From positions 62,001-126,000 of the forward strand of contig NZ_LZTB01000075.1 in the NCBI RefSeq assembly GCF_001665685.1: 64,000 nucleotides of DNA, given 5' to 3'. Source of the stretch: Mycobacterium sp. 852013-50091_SCH5140682 (GTDB lineage Bacteria; Actinomycetota; Actinomycetes; Mycobacteriales; Mycobacteriaceae). Each line of letters begins with the position of its first letter. The stretch's first letter is position 1. Position numbers and translations under genes: made by a program. The notes beneath the pieces are model-generated. The model ran no database searches. It was not told the origin of the DNA and saw nothing but the letters and a program-made list of their open reading frames with translations. Positions 7,908-16,111 of the stretch are shown here, piece by piece.

Positions 7908-9305
7908 TCAGCTGTCTAGGAGTTTCTTCTGGACCTTTCCCATTGCGTTCCTTGGCAATTCATCGAGGAAGACGATGTCGCGGGGACGCTTGTGATGCGA
8001 CAGGGTGTCGGACACGAACTCGATCAGGCGCCCGCCCAGCTGGGTCCGATCCGCGTCGTCGGTGACCACGTAGGCCACGATCCGCTGTCCGAGGTCCGCA
8101 TCGGCCTGTCCCACAACGGCGACCTCACGGACCGCGGGGTGGGCCAGCAGCGCGGTTTCCACCTCACCTGCCCCGACGCGGTAACCGCCGGACTTGATCA
8201 GGTCGACGGACTCCCGGCCGACGATCCGGTGAAAGCCCTGCATGTCGCGCGTCGCGACGTCGCCGGTGATGAACCAGCCGTCGTCGGTCCATGATTCGGC
8301 TGTCGCGTCCGGCCGGTTGAGATAGCCGTCGAACAGCATGGGTCCACGGACCTGGAGGCGGCCGATGCTCTCGCCGTCGTCGGGCACGCCCTGCCCGTCC
8401 TCGGTCCGCAGCCGGGTCTGCACACCCAGCACGGGTTGCCCGACCGATCCGGGCCTGCGTTCGCCGAGCGCGCGGGTGCTCAGCGTGATCATGGTTTCGC
8501 TCATGCCGTAGCGCTCGATCGGGGCGTGCCCGCTGAGTTCGGCGATGCGATCGAAAACGGGTGTGGGCAGCGGCGCGCTGCCCGAGACCAGCAGCCGCGC
8601 GCGACCCAGCGCCCGGGCCGACACCTCGTCGGCGGCGATCCGCGACCACACGGTCGGCACCCCGAAGTACATGGTTCCGGGCGCCGCGGCGTAGCGCTCG
8701 GGGCGGGGTGCGACGGTGTGCACGACGCGGGAGCCGATCCGAAGGGAACCAAGCACACCGAGCACCAACCCGTGCAGATGGAACAGCGGCAGGCCGTGCA
8801 CGACGGTGTCCTCGGAACTCCACTGCCACGCATCGGCGACGGCGTCGATACCGGCGGCCACGGCGCGGTGGCTCAGATTGACACCCTTGGGGGCCCCGGT
8901 GGTTCCCGATGTGTAGAGGATCATCGCGGTCGCGTCGTCGGCAGGGGTGGGCAGCCCGGCGCCGCCGGTATGGCCGCGGGCCGGTACTGCGCGCAGATCG
9001 GAATCCGGGTGGGCCGGCCCGGCCCAGCACCCGACCGCGGCGTCGGAAAGGATGTGGCGCAGCTCGGCACTGCCGGAGTCGGGCGGGACGGGCACCACGG
9101 GCACACCGGCCAGCAGGCATGCCGTCACGGCGATGACGGTGTCGAGCGTGGGCTCCGCGTACACCGCAACGGGATGCTCGGCAGGCAGGGCGGCCGCGAG
9201 AGCCGTTGCGGCATCGACCAATTCCGCCCGCGACAGGCTCTGCTCACCGATGGTGACCGCCGCCGCAGCGTCCCGGTCGGCGGCGTCGAGCGAGGTCAGA
9301 AGCAT
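7908..9305 (-). CDS. fadD36: Acyl-CoA ligase of the malonyl-CoA synthetase (MatB) type, FadD36-like
   Basis: 465 residues, shorter than typical FadD proteins, and close in layout to FadD36/MatB. The AMP-binding signature LYTSGTTGAPKGV is near residue 140; ERYGMSET near 270 is the A5 motif and matches the MatB form ERYGMTET; the hinge GRESVDLIKSGGYRV is near 375; the catalytic lysine lies in RNAMGKVQKKLL at the C-terminus. It would convert malonate (or another short dicarboxylate) plus CoA and ATP into the CoA ester. It starts ten bases after the Lrp gene and is the last gene of the amidase-symporter operon. FadD36 identity is from memory of the N-terminal sequence. Confidence 0.72.
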   Translation of the reverse strand: MLLTSLDAADRDAAAAVTIGEQSLSRAELVDAATALAAALPAEHPVAVYAEPTLDTVIAVTACLLAGVPVVPVPPDSGSAELRHILSDAAVGCWAGPAHPDSDLRAVPARGHTGGAGLPTPADDATAMILYTSGTTGAPKGVNLSHRAVAAGIDAVADAWQWSSEDTVVHGLPLFHLHGLVLGVLGSLRIGSRVVHTVAPRPERYAAAPGTMYFGVPTVWSRIAADEVSARALGRARLLVSGSAPLPTPVFDRIAELSGHAPIERYGMSETMITLSTRALGERRPGSVGQPVLGVQTRLRTEDGQGVPDDGESIGRLQVRGPMLFDGYLNRPDATAESWTDDGWFITGDVATRDMQGFHRIVGRESVDLIKSGGYRVGAGEVETALLAHPAVREVAVVGQADADLGQRIVAYVVTDDADRTQLGGRLIEFVSDTLSHHKRPRDIVFLDELPRNAMGKVQKKLLDS

Positions 9306-9315
9306 TGAGGGCCTT

Positions 9316-10278
9316 TCATTTCGGAACTGCGGGCACCACGCCGCCGCGCTTGTAGGTCTGGATCAGCAGGGTCGCGTGAACCGATTCGACGCGAGATTCC
9401 CAGGGGCCGTTGACGAGAAAGTCGCGGAGCTCGGCGATGTCGCGGGCCGTCACGTCGACGACGACCGGATACTCACCCATCACCATGGCCGCGTAGCGCA
9501 CGAGAGGTGAACGGGCGAGCGAAGTTCCGATGTGTTCCGCGTGCTGGGGCGCACATCGTATCCACAGCAGGGCTTCGACGGGCAGCCCGAGCAGGGCCGG
9601 TCCGACGACGGCGCGGATACGGACCACGCCGCGCTGGATCAGTTGATCGATACGCCGGCGCGCGGTGGCCTCGGAGAACCCGGCCAGCGTCGCGATCGTC
9701 TCGAAGGGGGTACGCCCGTCGGCGACGAGCGCGTCGATGATGGCGCGGTCGACGTCGTCGACCTGCAGGCCGGTCCGCGTCTGTTCCGGTGGGACATCGG
9801 GCAATTCGAGTTCGGCAACCTCGGCGGGGCTCAGCACACCGGCGCGCCATTCGGCGACGGTCCGGAAGTACTGCAGTACCGGGGTCAACCGGTGGGTCAG
9901 GACGCCGTCCAATTCGGCACCGAGCAGTGTGGGCAGCGCGTCGAAGTCCGCCGTCACCTCGGCGATCACTTCGGCGGATTCGGCCAGCACATAGACGAAC
10001 ACCGATTGCGGCCACGACGCCAGGGTGCGGGCCACCGAGTGGACGCGCTCCGGTCGGCACCGCACGCGCAGCAGATGTGTCGGTGCGAGTGCGGTCAGAC
10101 CGACCACCTGTACTGTGCCGTCCTCCAGGAGGGCGGCACCGCGGCGGGCGACGGTGCGGACCGGCTCGTCGAGTACCTGCGCGATCCGCCGCCATGAGGC
10201 CCGACCGTTGACCTGGAGGGCCTCGGTGATCCGTCGGGCGAGTGGGTCGAGTGGTTCCGGCACCGGCTCAGTATTCAC
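9316..10278 (-). CDS. Lrp/AsnC-family regulator with duplicated domains
   Basis: About 320 residues, twice the length of a normal Lrp protein. Two AsnC-type halves can be seen: ARRITEALQVNGRASWRRIAQVL near residue 15, and DRAIIDALVADGRTPFETIATLAGFSEATARRRIDQLIQRGVVRIRAVVGPALLG near 190 (a classical Lrp helix-turn-helix followed by its hinge). Each is followed by a RAM-like ligand segment. GTG 10278 overlaps the symporter stop in a GTGA, which sets the start. It sits inside the amidase-symporter operon and probably regulates it in response to an amino-acid-like or amide ligand. Confidence 0.78.
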   Translation of the reverse strand: MNTEPVPEPLDPLARRITEALQVNGRASWRRIAQVLDEPVRTVARRGAALLEDGTVQVVGLTALAPTHLLRVRCRPERVHSVARTLASWPQSVFVYVLAESAEVIAEVTADFDALPTLLGAELDGVLTHRLTPVLQYFRTVAEWRAGVLSPAEVAELELPDVPPEQTRTGLQVDDVDRAIIDALVADGRTPFETIATLAGFSEATARRRIDQLIQRGVVRIRAVVGPALLGLPVEALLWIRCAPQHAEHIGTSLARSPLVRYAAMVMGEYPVVVDVTARDIAELRDFLVNGPWESRVESVHATLLIQTYKRGGVVPAVPK

Positions 10279-11699
10279 CGCGCGGCCGGTACTTCCTCTT
10301 CGATTGCAGGGCGGGGCATCCGGCGCCGGATCGCCTCGGCGACGATCACTGCCGCGATGTTGGGGCCGAGTGCGATGAAGCCGGAATCCCAACTGCCGAT
10401 CGGAATCTCGAAGAAGGTGATCCAGCTGACCACCAGTACTCCGATCACGATGCCGATCAGTGCCGGGACGGCGCCAACGCAAACCCGTCCTCGCAACGCC
10501 ACCAGGATCGCGGGGGCGAGCTGGGTCAGCCCGCCGTAGGTGAGCAGCAGCAGGCTGGAGATGCTGGCGCCGCCGAGTCCGAAGCCGAGCGCCAGGATGA
10601 TGGCCGCCGCGACGACCGCGGTGTTGACCCGCATCCGGGTCTTGTCGGAACCACCGGTGATCAGGTTGCGCGACACCAGGGTTGAGATGCCCATGACGAT
10701 CGCGGCCGCCGGAACCATCGCCGCCGAGGCGCCACCGATCGCGATGACGGCGACGAGCCAGTCGGGCAGGGTGTGCGTCGCGGTGTCGATGAGGACATGG
10801 TTCCCGGTGGTGTCGGCGGGCAGGATCAGGGTGGCGCCCAGCCCGACGATGATCGGCGCGAACAGCAGCAACTGGTACAGCGCGAGCCACGTGTAGTTGC
10901 TGCGCAGGATCTCACCGCTGCGGGCCGCCAGCACCGGGGGCCACAGGTGCGGAAAGACGTTGAGGCCTGCGCCGATCGAGGTGACGACGACCGCCGTGAC
11001 GAAGCACGTGGTGTCGTATCCGGGCGCGGACAGCGTCAGCAGCTGTGGTTGACCACTCTGCACGCGCGAGAAGACCTCGGGAATGCCTGCGATGCCGAAA
11101 CCGACGCCGCCCACCACGATGAGCAGGGCGACCACCATGAGCGCGTCCTTGACCACTGCGACCCGCGAGATCCCGCGAATGCCTGCCCAGACGACGAACA
11201 CGATGACCAGCACGCTCGCGATGACCATGGACAGGCCGCGGCTGGACGCGTTGCCGGTGGCCAGTTCGACGATCAGGCCGAGGCCGGTGATCTGCAGTTC
11301 GAGATAGGGCAGCAGGAAGACCGCGCCGACCACCGCGACCACCTTGCCCAGTGGCACGCTGTCGAACCGGTCGATGAAGAAGTCGGCCATGGTCAGGTAG
11401 CCGCGGCCCTTGCCGAGTCGCCACAGCTTTGGCGCGACGAAGTACATGCCGATCGCCGAGATGGATAGGTACGCCAAGGCGAACGTGGCACTGACGCCGC
11501 CGCCGAACGCGATCCCGGACAGCCCGAGAAAGCTGAAGGTGGTGAGCGATTCACCGGCCTGCAGGAACCACGACCGCCACCGGCGGAAGCTGCGGCCGCT
11601 CACGGTCCACTCGTCGAGCTTCCTGGCGCGGTTGCCCGCGATGCCGATCGCGCCGATGGCGAACAGGCCGATCACGATGTAGACGGTGAGCGCGTTCAT
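10275..11699 (-). CDS. Sodium:solute symporter (SSS family)
   Basis: 474 residues with about 13 hydrophobic helices. The N-terminal GRSFRRWRSWFLQAGESLTTFSFLG and the SLGLSGIAFGGG-type region are typical of SSS family transporters (pantothenate/proline/monocarboxylate group), which use the sodium gradient for uptake. It overlaps DUF3311 upstream (ATGA) and the Lrp gene downstream (GTGA). A small DUF3311 partner in front of an SSS gene is a recurrent arrangement. The amidase and MatB-type ligase in the same operon suggest that the cargo is an amide or dicarboxylate derivative; that is inference. Confidence 0.85.
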   Translation of the reverse strand: MNALTVYIVIGLFAIGAIGIAGNRARKLDEWTVSGRSFRRWRSWFLQAGESLTTFSFLGLSGIAFGGGVSATFALAYLSISAIGMYFVAPKLWRLGKGRGYLTMADFFIDRFDSVPLGKVVAVVGAVFLLPYLELQITGLGLIVELATGNASSRGLSMVIASVLVIVFVVWAGIRGISRVAVVKDALMVVALLIVVGGVGFGIAGIPEVFSRVQSGQPQLLTLSAPGYDTTCFVTAVVVTSIGAGLNVFPHLWPPVLAARSGEILRSNYTWLALYQLLLFAPIIVGLGATLILPADTTGNHVLIDTATHTLPDWLVAVIAIGGASAAMVPAAAIVMGISTLVSRNLITGGSDKTRMRVNTAVVAAAIILALGFGLGGASISSLLLLTYGGLTQLAPAILVALRGRVCVGAVPALIGIVIGVLVVSWITFFEIPIGSWDSGFIALGPNIAAVIVAEAIRRRMPRPAIEEEVPAAR

Positions 11700-11965
11700 C
11701 GGACGTCTCCAGCCGTGTCGGCTCCCTCGGCGGCCTCGGCCGCGTCGAGTGCGTCGCCGCCGTCACGGCGGTAGGACGCTTCGACGACGCGAAGGGCGAC
11801 GACGGTGCCGATCACCCAGATCGCGGTCCACACGAGGACCGACGGGACGCCGAACCATAGGTGCGGGCCGTTGACGAAGGGCAGAAAGGGCGTGGCGAGG
11901 AAGCCGAGGATCGGGACTGCCGCGATGGCGAGGCGTCGCGGGCTTTCCAGGACAGGCGATGTCAT
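11696..11965 (-). CDS. DUF3311 small membrane protein, partner of the symporter
   Basis: 89 residues with two transmembrane helices (IAAVPILGFLATPFLPFVNG and the VLVWTAIWVIGTVVALRVV stretch), and the loop between them reads NGPHLWFGVPSVLVWT, as in DUF3311 proteins. These short proteins normally precede sodium:solute symporters and are thought to be accessory subunits. The C-terminus is an acidic/alanine tail. It overlaps both neighbours by four bases, so it is translated together with the amidase and symporter. Confidence 0.8.
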   Translation of the reverse strand: MTSPVLESPRRLAIAAVPILGFLATPFLPFVNGPHLWFGVPSVLVWTAIWVIGTVVALRVVEASYRRDGGDALDAAEAAEGADTAGDVR

Positions 11966-13437
11966 GAGCGGTTCTCCGAGATGAGGGCGGGACGCCGCGT
12001 GCCGTGTTCGGTGGCGGCTTCGAACGCGGCGGCGACGCCGAGCAGCGCCTGTTCACCACGAGCGCGGGTGACGATCTGCAGCCCGACGGGCAGTCCGCCG
12101 GGCGTAAAACCGGCAGGCACCGAGATGGCGGGCACGCCGAGGACGGTGATCAGGTAGGCCGCGGCCATCCAGTCGAGGTAATTGTGCTGCCGCACGCCTG
12201 CGACCTCGGCCGGCCAGAGTTGGTCGGCGTCGAATGGAACGACCTGGCTGACCGGGGCGATCAGCACGTCGTAGGTGTCGAAGAAGCCGTTGGCGGCACG
12301 CTGCAGCCGGGTCAGTTCAGCCAGTGCTCGGCCGATGTCGCCCGCGGTTCTGGCGCGGCCTTCCCGGATGTTCCAGGCCAGGTCTGCCTTGAACGCCTCG
12401 GGCGTGGCGTCGAGCTGCCGGCCCCACAGCGTGTCGAACTCGACCGCGCGCAAGGTACGGAATGTCGCGTCGGCTCCGTCGAGGTCGGGACATGCCGGCT
12501 GGACGTGCGCGCCGAGTTCGGCGAACACCTTGGCGGCGGTTTCCAGGGGGGCCAGCACTTCCGCGTCGACGGGGACGCGGTCGCCGAGGGTCGGTGCCCA
12601 CGCCACGCGAAGCCCTTTGAGGTCAGCAGGTTTCACGTCTGCGAACCCTGCCGGGTCGTCGGCCAGCGACAGCGGGTCGTCGCGATGCGGCCCGGCGATC
12701 ACCGACAGCAGCAGTGCGACGTCGTTGACGGTGCGGCCCATGGGGCCTGCCGTCGCCAGGTTCGGGTACGCCCAGGCCGCGGCGGGGTCCGGAACCCGGC
12801 CTGTCGTCGGTCGCAGACCCACGACATTGCAGAACGATGCCGGATTGCGCAGGGAGCCACCCATATCGCTGCCGTCGGCGATGGGTTGCATGCCGCTCGC
12901 CAATGCGGCTGCCGCGCCGCCACTGCTGCCACCGGCCGACCGGTCCAGTGCGTACGGATTGCGGGTCGTTCCGAAAACTTCGTTGAACGAATGCGATCCG
13001 GCCGCGAACTCGGGCACGTTGGTCTTGCCGACGCGAATGGCGCCTGCGCCCTGGATACGTCGCACGATTTCGTCGTCCTGCTCCGGGATCCAGTTGGCGT
13101 GCAACGGGGAACCGAACGTGGTGCGCAGGCCCGCGGTGGCGTGGGTGTCCTTGAACGCGATCGGCAGCCCGTGAAGCGGGCCCAGCGGTTCACCCGCCGC
13201 GCTGCGCTGGTCGGCCTCTGCGGCGGCCCGCTCGGCTCCCTCGATGTCGAGGGTCACGATCGCGTTGACCGCGCCGTTGTACCGGTCGATCTGAGCGACG
13301 TGGGCCGCGAGCACTTCGCGGGCGGATATATCGCGGCGCCGCAGCGCTGTTGCCATGTCGGTGGCGCTACCGAAGACCAATGAGTCGTCCACAAGCTCCC
13401 AATTTCTCCGTGGCCCTGTCGCGCAGGTGCCTGCCAT
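11962..13437 (-). CDS. Amidase of the amidase-signature family
   Basis: 491 residues. The Ser-cisSer-Lys triad is complete: K96 in IAFKDTH, the GGSSGG motif around residues 169-174, and the nucleophile S195 in DMGGSLRNPA. It hydrolyses a carboxamide to acid plus ammonia; members of this family include allophanate, malonamidate and indole-acetamide hydrolases, and the sequence alone does not decide between them. ATG 13437 is the longest start; a GTG about 15 codons later has a closer purine-rich ribosome site. First gene of the operon amidase-DUF3311-SSS-Lrp-ligase, all overlapping or within ten bases. Confidence 0.85.
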   Translation of the reverse strand: MAGTCATGPRRNWELVDDSLVFGSATDMATALRRRDISAREVLAAHVAQIDRYNGAVNAIVTLDIEGAERAAAEADQRSAAGEPLGPLHGLPIAFKDTHATAGLRTTFGSPLHANWIPEQDDEIVRRIQGAGAIRVGKTNVPEFAAGSHSFNEVFGTTRNPYALDRSAGGSSGGAAAALASGMQPIADGSDMGGSLRNPASFCNVVGLRPTTGRVPDPAAAWAYPNLATAGPMGRTVNDVALLLSVIAGPHRDDPLSLADDPAGFADVKPADLKGLRVAWAPTLGDRVPVDAEVLAPLETAAKVFAELGAHVQPACPDLDGADATFRTLRAVEFDTLWGRQLDATPEAFKADLAWNIREGRARTAGDIGRALAELTRLQRAANGFFDTYDVLIAPVSQVVPFDADQLWPAEVAGVRQHNYLDWMAAAYLITVLGVPAISVPAGFTPGGLPVGLQIVTRARGEQALLGVAAAFEAATEHGTRRPALISENRS

Positions 13438-13450
13438 GACAGTCCGGACC

Positions 13451-13467
13451 TGATGAGATCCCCATCA
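13451..13467. promoter_or_regulatory. 17-bp imperfect palindrome before the amidase operon
   Basis: TGATGAGATCCCCATCA has five-base arms (TGATG/CATCA) around a GATC-containing centre and begins 13 bases upstream of the amidase start. Length and symmetry are right for the Lrp protein encoded in the operon. The remaining 13468-13623 stretch holds an AT-rich patch but no gene that I can support. Confidence 0.45.
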
Positions 13468-13623
13468 CAATGTTGGTATAGGCCAGAAAAGTAGCAGGAA
13501 TGACTGATCAGGACAAGAGCTAAGAAAAAACAACGGTTTGTGCCTTCACTGGCGCTCTGATGATGGAATGTGCCGATTTTCGGGGCCAGCAACGAGCTGC
13601 GCGGGTGGGGTGGCAACCTGAAA

Positions 13624-13629
13624 TACACT
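13624..13629 (+). promoter_or_regulatory. Leaderless promoter -10 of the PQQ-like gene
   Basis: TACACT, a TANNNT element, ends six bases before GTG 13636. That spacing puts the transcript start on the GTG, so the mRNA is predicted to be leaderless. It decides between GTG 13636 and the upstream in-frame ATG 13570. Confidence 0.6.
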
Positions 13630-13635
13630 CCCCAC

Positions 13636-15231
13636 GTGAACCAGTGGGGGAGTTCGCCGTGGGGCGACAACGACGGGCAGCCAGGGGCATCGGGATGGTC
13701 CGAGTCGCCGTTCGACGCACCTGAGGTCCGCCAGGAAGCTCCGCCGGTGTTCGGGGCTGCCCCCGGATTGCCGATGTATCCGCAAACCCAGGGCTGGGGA
13801 CAGGCACCGGGCTACGGGTACCCGCAGTTCACGCCGCAGCCGCCGGACGGTCCCCGTCGCCGCGGCAAGGTCATCGGAATCGTCGTCTCTGCGGTGGTGG
13901 TGGTCCTCGCCCTGGTGATCGGTTCGGTCGTGGTGTGGAAGTTCAGCTCCGGAGGCTCGGGCTCGGACACCGACACCACCGCCGGCAAGGCCGAGGTCGC
14001 GTCAGAGTCGCCGCGACCTCCGGCCGAGGTCAAGCTGCCCTCGTTGAGTGCCGCGCCCACCACGCTGTGGAGCTATCCGCCGTCGGGGGACTCCAGCAGC
14101 TACCTGACTGTCCTCGGTGGCGATACCAAGACCGTCATCATCAAGCTCGGGGACTCCATCATCGGACTCGATGCGGCCGGCGGCTCGCAGCTGTGGCAAC
14201 AGCCATGGCCGAAGTCGAACGGTGATTACGTCAACTGCGTGGTCGGCACGTCGGGTGACACGGCCATGTGCGTCGGCGACAATATGGCCGCGATCATCGA
14301 CATGAAGACCGGAACCACGAAGAACACCGTGTCCGGGCACCAGGGCAGTAGCGGCTACAGCGGCTCCGGATTGTTGGCCTATGCGGACAACACCGTCGGC
14401 GTCACGGTGTTCGACGATTCCGGACAGCAACTATGGACGAAGCCGATGACGGGTGTCGTCCAGCCGTTCCTGGATCAGGGCATCATCGCGGCGAAGGCGC
14501 CCACGAACACGAAGTTCTATGACGCGAAAACGGGAGACGATCTGTTCTCCATCGGCATCGTCGACGATCTGATCGCCACCAGCCGCGGCATCGCCGTGTC
14601 GGTGCGGGGAAGTTCGGTCGATGTCCAGCCGGACCGGTACCCGAAGCAGCGGATCGACTTCTACTCCTTCACCGGGAAGAAGGCGTGGAGCATTCCCGAA
14701 GATGCGCATTATCGCCTGCCCCACACCGCGATTCTCACCTCCTACACGTTGCCGCAGTCAGTGGAGAATTCGACGTCGGGGGTCGCATCGCCGATCGTGT
14801 ACAGCGAGGACAAAGGGGAGATCGCCGGAGTCGACGATGCCACCGGAGAGATTCGCTGGTCGCAGCAGGTGCCCCTGGTGCCGCACACCCTCCCCAGCCT
14901 GTCCGGTATCGGCGACCTGTGTATCGTCGCGATCCCGACCGCCGAGCCGAGCGCCGAGCCGGGAGCCGGTGCGCCCCGGGTGCGGGTGCGCAAGTGCACG
15001 GACGCCACCGGCGCGCTCGTCGCCCCGTCGCAGGGCAGTAGCAGCCCAGGTCTGGTAGCCGTCAATGGCGATCAGACCGTCATCGGCGGTCCCGGTTCCG
15101 ATTCGACGACGGCCTACGACGCTGCGACGGGTCAGCAGTTATGGCAATTGGGCAGGGACGCCGGAAGTTTCACGTTGGTCGGCGATGCGCTGTACAGCGC
15201 ATCGTTTGGACGGGTGTCGCGCGTCTCCTGA
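13636..15231 (+). CDS. Membrane-anchored PQQ-like beta-propeller protein
   Basis: 531 residues. The first ~75 are Gly/Pro/Gln-rich and cytoplasmic, then RRRGK and one transmembrane helix (about 79-99), then a Ser/Thr linker and an extracytoplasmic domain with repeating blade motifs of the form A-x-G-x-x-LW (GLDAAGGSQLWQQPW, DDSGQQLWTKPM, DAATGQQLWQLG), as in PQQ-like/BamB-type propellers. No enzyme site is visible, so a scaffold or sensor role outside the membrane is more likely than a dehydrogenase. Leaderless GTG start supported by the TACACT element. Convergent with the hydrolase. Confidence 0.7.
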   Translation: MNQWGSSPWGDNDGQPGASGWSESPFDAPEVRQEAPPVFGAAPGLPMYPQTQGWGQAPGYGYPQFTPQPPDGPRRRGKVIGIVVSAVVVVLALVIGSVVVWKFSSGGSGSDTDTTAGKAEVASESPRPPAEVKLPSLSAAPTTLWSYPPSGDSSSYLTVLGGDTKTVIIKLGDSIIGLDAAGGSQLWQQPWPKSNGDYVNCVVGTSGDTAMCVGDNMAAIIDMKTGTTKNTVSGHQGSSGYSGSGLLAYADNTVGVTVFDDSGQQLWTKPMTGVVQPFLDQGIIAAKAPTNTKFYDAKTGDDLFSIGIVDDLIATSRGIAVSVRGSSVDVQPDRYPKQRIDFYSFTGKKAWSIPEDAHYRLPHTAILTSYTLPQSVENSTSGVASPIVYSEDKGEIAGVDDATGEIRWSQQVPLVPHTLPSLSGIGDLCIVAIPTAEPSAEPGAGAPRVRVRKCTDATGALVAPSQGSSSPGLVAVNGDQTVIGGPGSDSTTAYDAATGQQLWQLGRDAGSFTLVGDALYSASFGRVSRVS

Positions 15232-15239
15232 TCTCGGCC

Positions 15240-16052
15240 CTACGCCAGCGCCAGTCGCAGCGCGTCCGCGAAATCGCCTGGCTCGCTGAGGAATCCGCCG
15301 TGATCGCCGGGAAACATGACCGGTTCGGTGCCCAGTAGCTCGGCCAGCGCGACGGTCGTGCGCTGGGTGAGCAGCCGCCCCGAATCCACACCGAGCCCGA
15401 GTACCACCCGTGCGTTGCGCAACGCCTCGACGTCGGGCAGGTACCGCGTGGTTGGCCGCAATTCGTGGGCGAAGAAGTGCGTCGCGTTGGCCTCTTCGTT
15501 CGGATCGGGTTCCCCGGGCGGCCCGGCCGGGGCGTCGTCGGGCAGGTCGAAGCCGGCGGTGACCATGAATTGAGCGAACGCCGCGTGATACCCGTCGCGA
15601 TGAAACGTCGCGACGATCTCGTCGGTGGCAGCTCGTTGCGCGGCGGCGTCGGGCAGCAGTTCCACCAGCGGTGGCTCGTGGGCGACCAGGGTGCGCACCC
15701 GGTCGGGATGCCGGGCGACCAACGCCAGGCCCGTCACCGCTCCGCCGGATGAGCCGAACACGTCGGCCGTATCCGCGCCGAGATCGTCGAGGATGGCGGC
15801 GACGTCGTCGGCGCGGAGCTCAGGGGTGGAATCCTGTGCGGGGTCGTCGACGACGCTGGCGGTAATGCCGCGCGGATCAGTGGTGACGACGGTGTGATCG
15901 GCGGCCAGCGCGTGCGCCAGCGGTACGAACTCGGCGGCCGACATCGGGGCGCCGAGGATCAACAGCAGTGGGCCGTCCCCACGCACCTCGTAGTGCAGGC
16001 GAGCGCCGGGGACGGTGACGGTACGGGTGGACAGGCGGCTCGTGGAGGTCAT
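15240..16052 (-). CDS. Alpha/beta hydrolase
   Basis: 270 residues. The nucleophile elbow is GSSGG (near residue 105, FGSSGGAVTGLAL), the oxyanion-hole region is LILGAPMSA near residue 32 (the usual HG is replaced by GAP), and the catalytic histidine lies in PGDHGGFLSEP near residue 251. The acid is probably the aspartate in LGLGVDSG. It may correspond to the Rv3312c hydrolase of M. tuberculosis, since the Rv3311-like gene is next. The substrate is unknown; similar proteins are esterases or epoxide/lactone hydrolases. Confidence 0.8.
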   Translation of the reverse strand: MTSTSRLSTRTVTVPGARLHYEVRGDGPLLLILGAPMSAAEFVPLAHALAADHTVVTTDPRGITASVVDDPAQDSTPELRADDVAAILDDLGADTADVFGSSGGAVTGLALVARHPDRVRTLVAHEPPLVELLPDAAAQRAATDEIVATFHRDGYHAAFAQFMVTAGFDLPDDAPAGPPGEPDPNEEANATHFFAHELRPTTRYLPDVEALRNARVVLGLGVDSGRLLTQRTTVALAELLGTEPVMFPGDHGGFLSEPGDFADALRLALA

Positions 16053-16111
16053 GTGCGGGTAGACCGCCGGGATACCGAGAATTCATCGGCAACCGGCGGC
16101 ACCACCGACAA

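Noticed and set aside
12004..13383. 459-codon frame antisense to the amidase
   Set aside because: The amidase triad and operon overlaps prove the minus-strand reading; the antisense frame is a codon-bias shadow.
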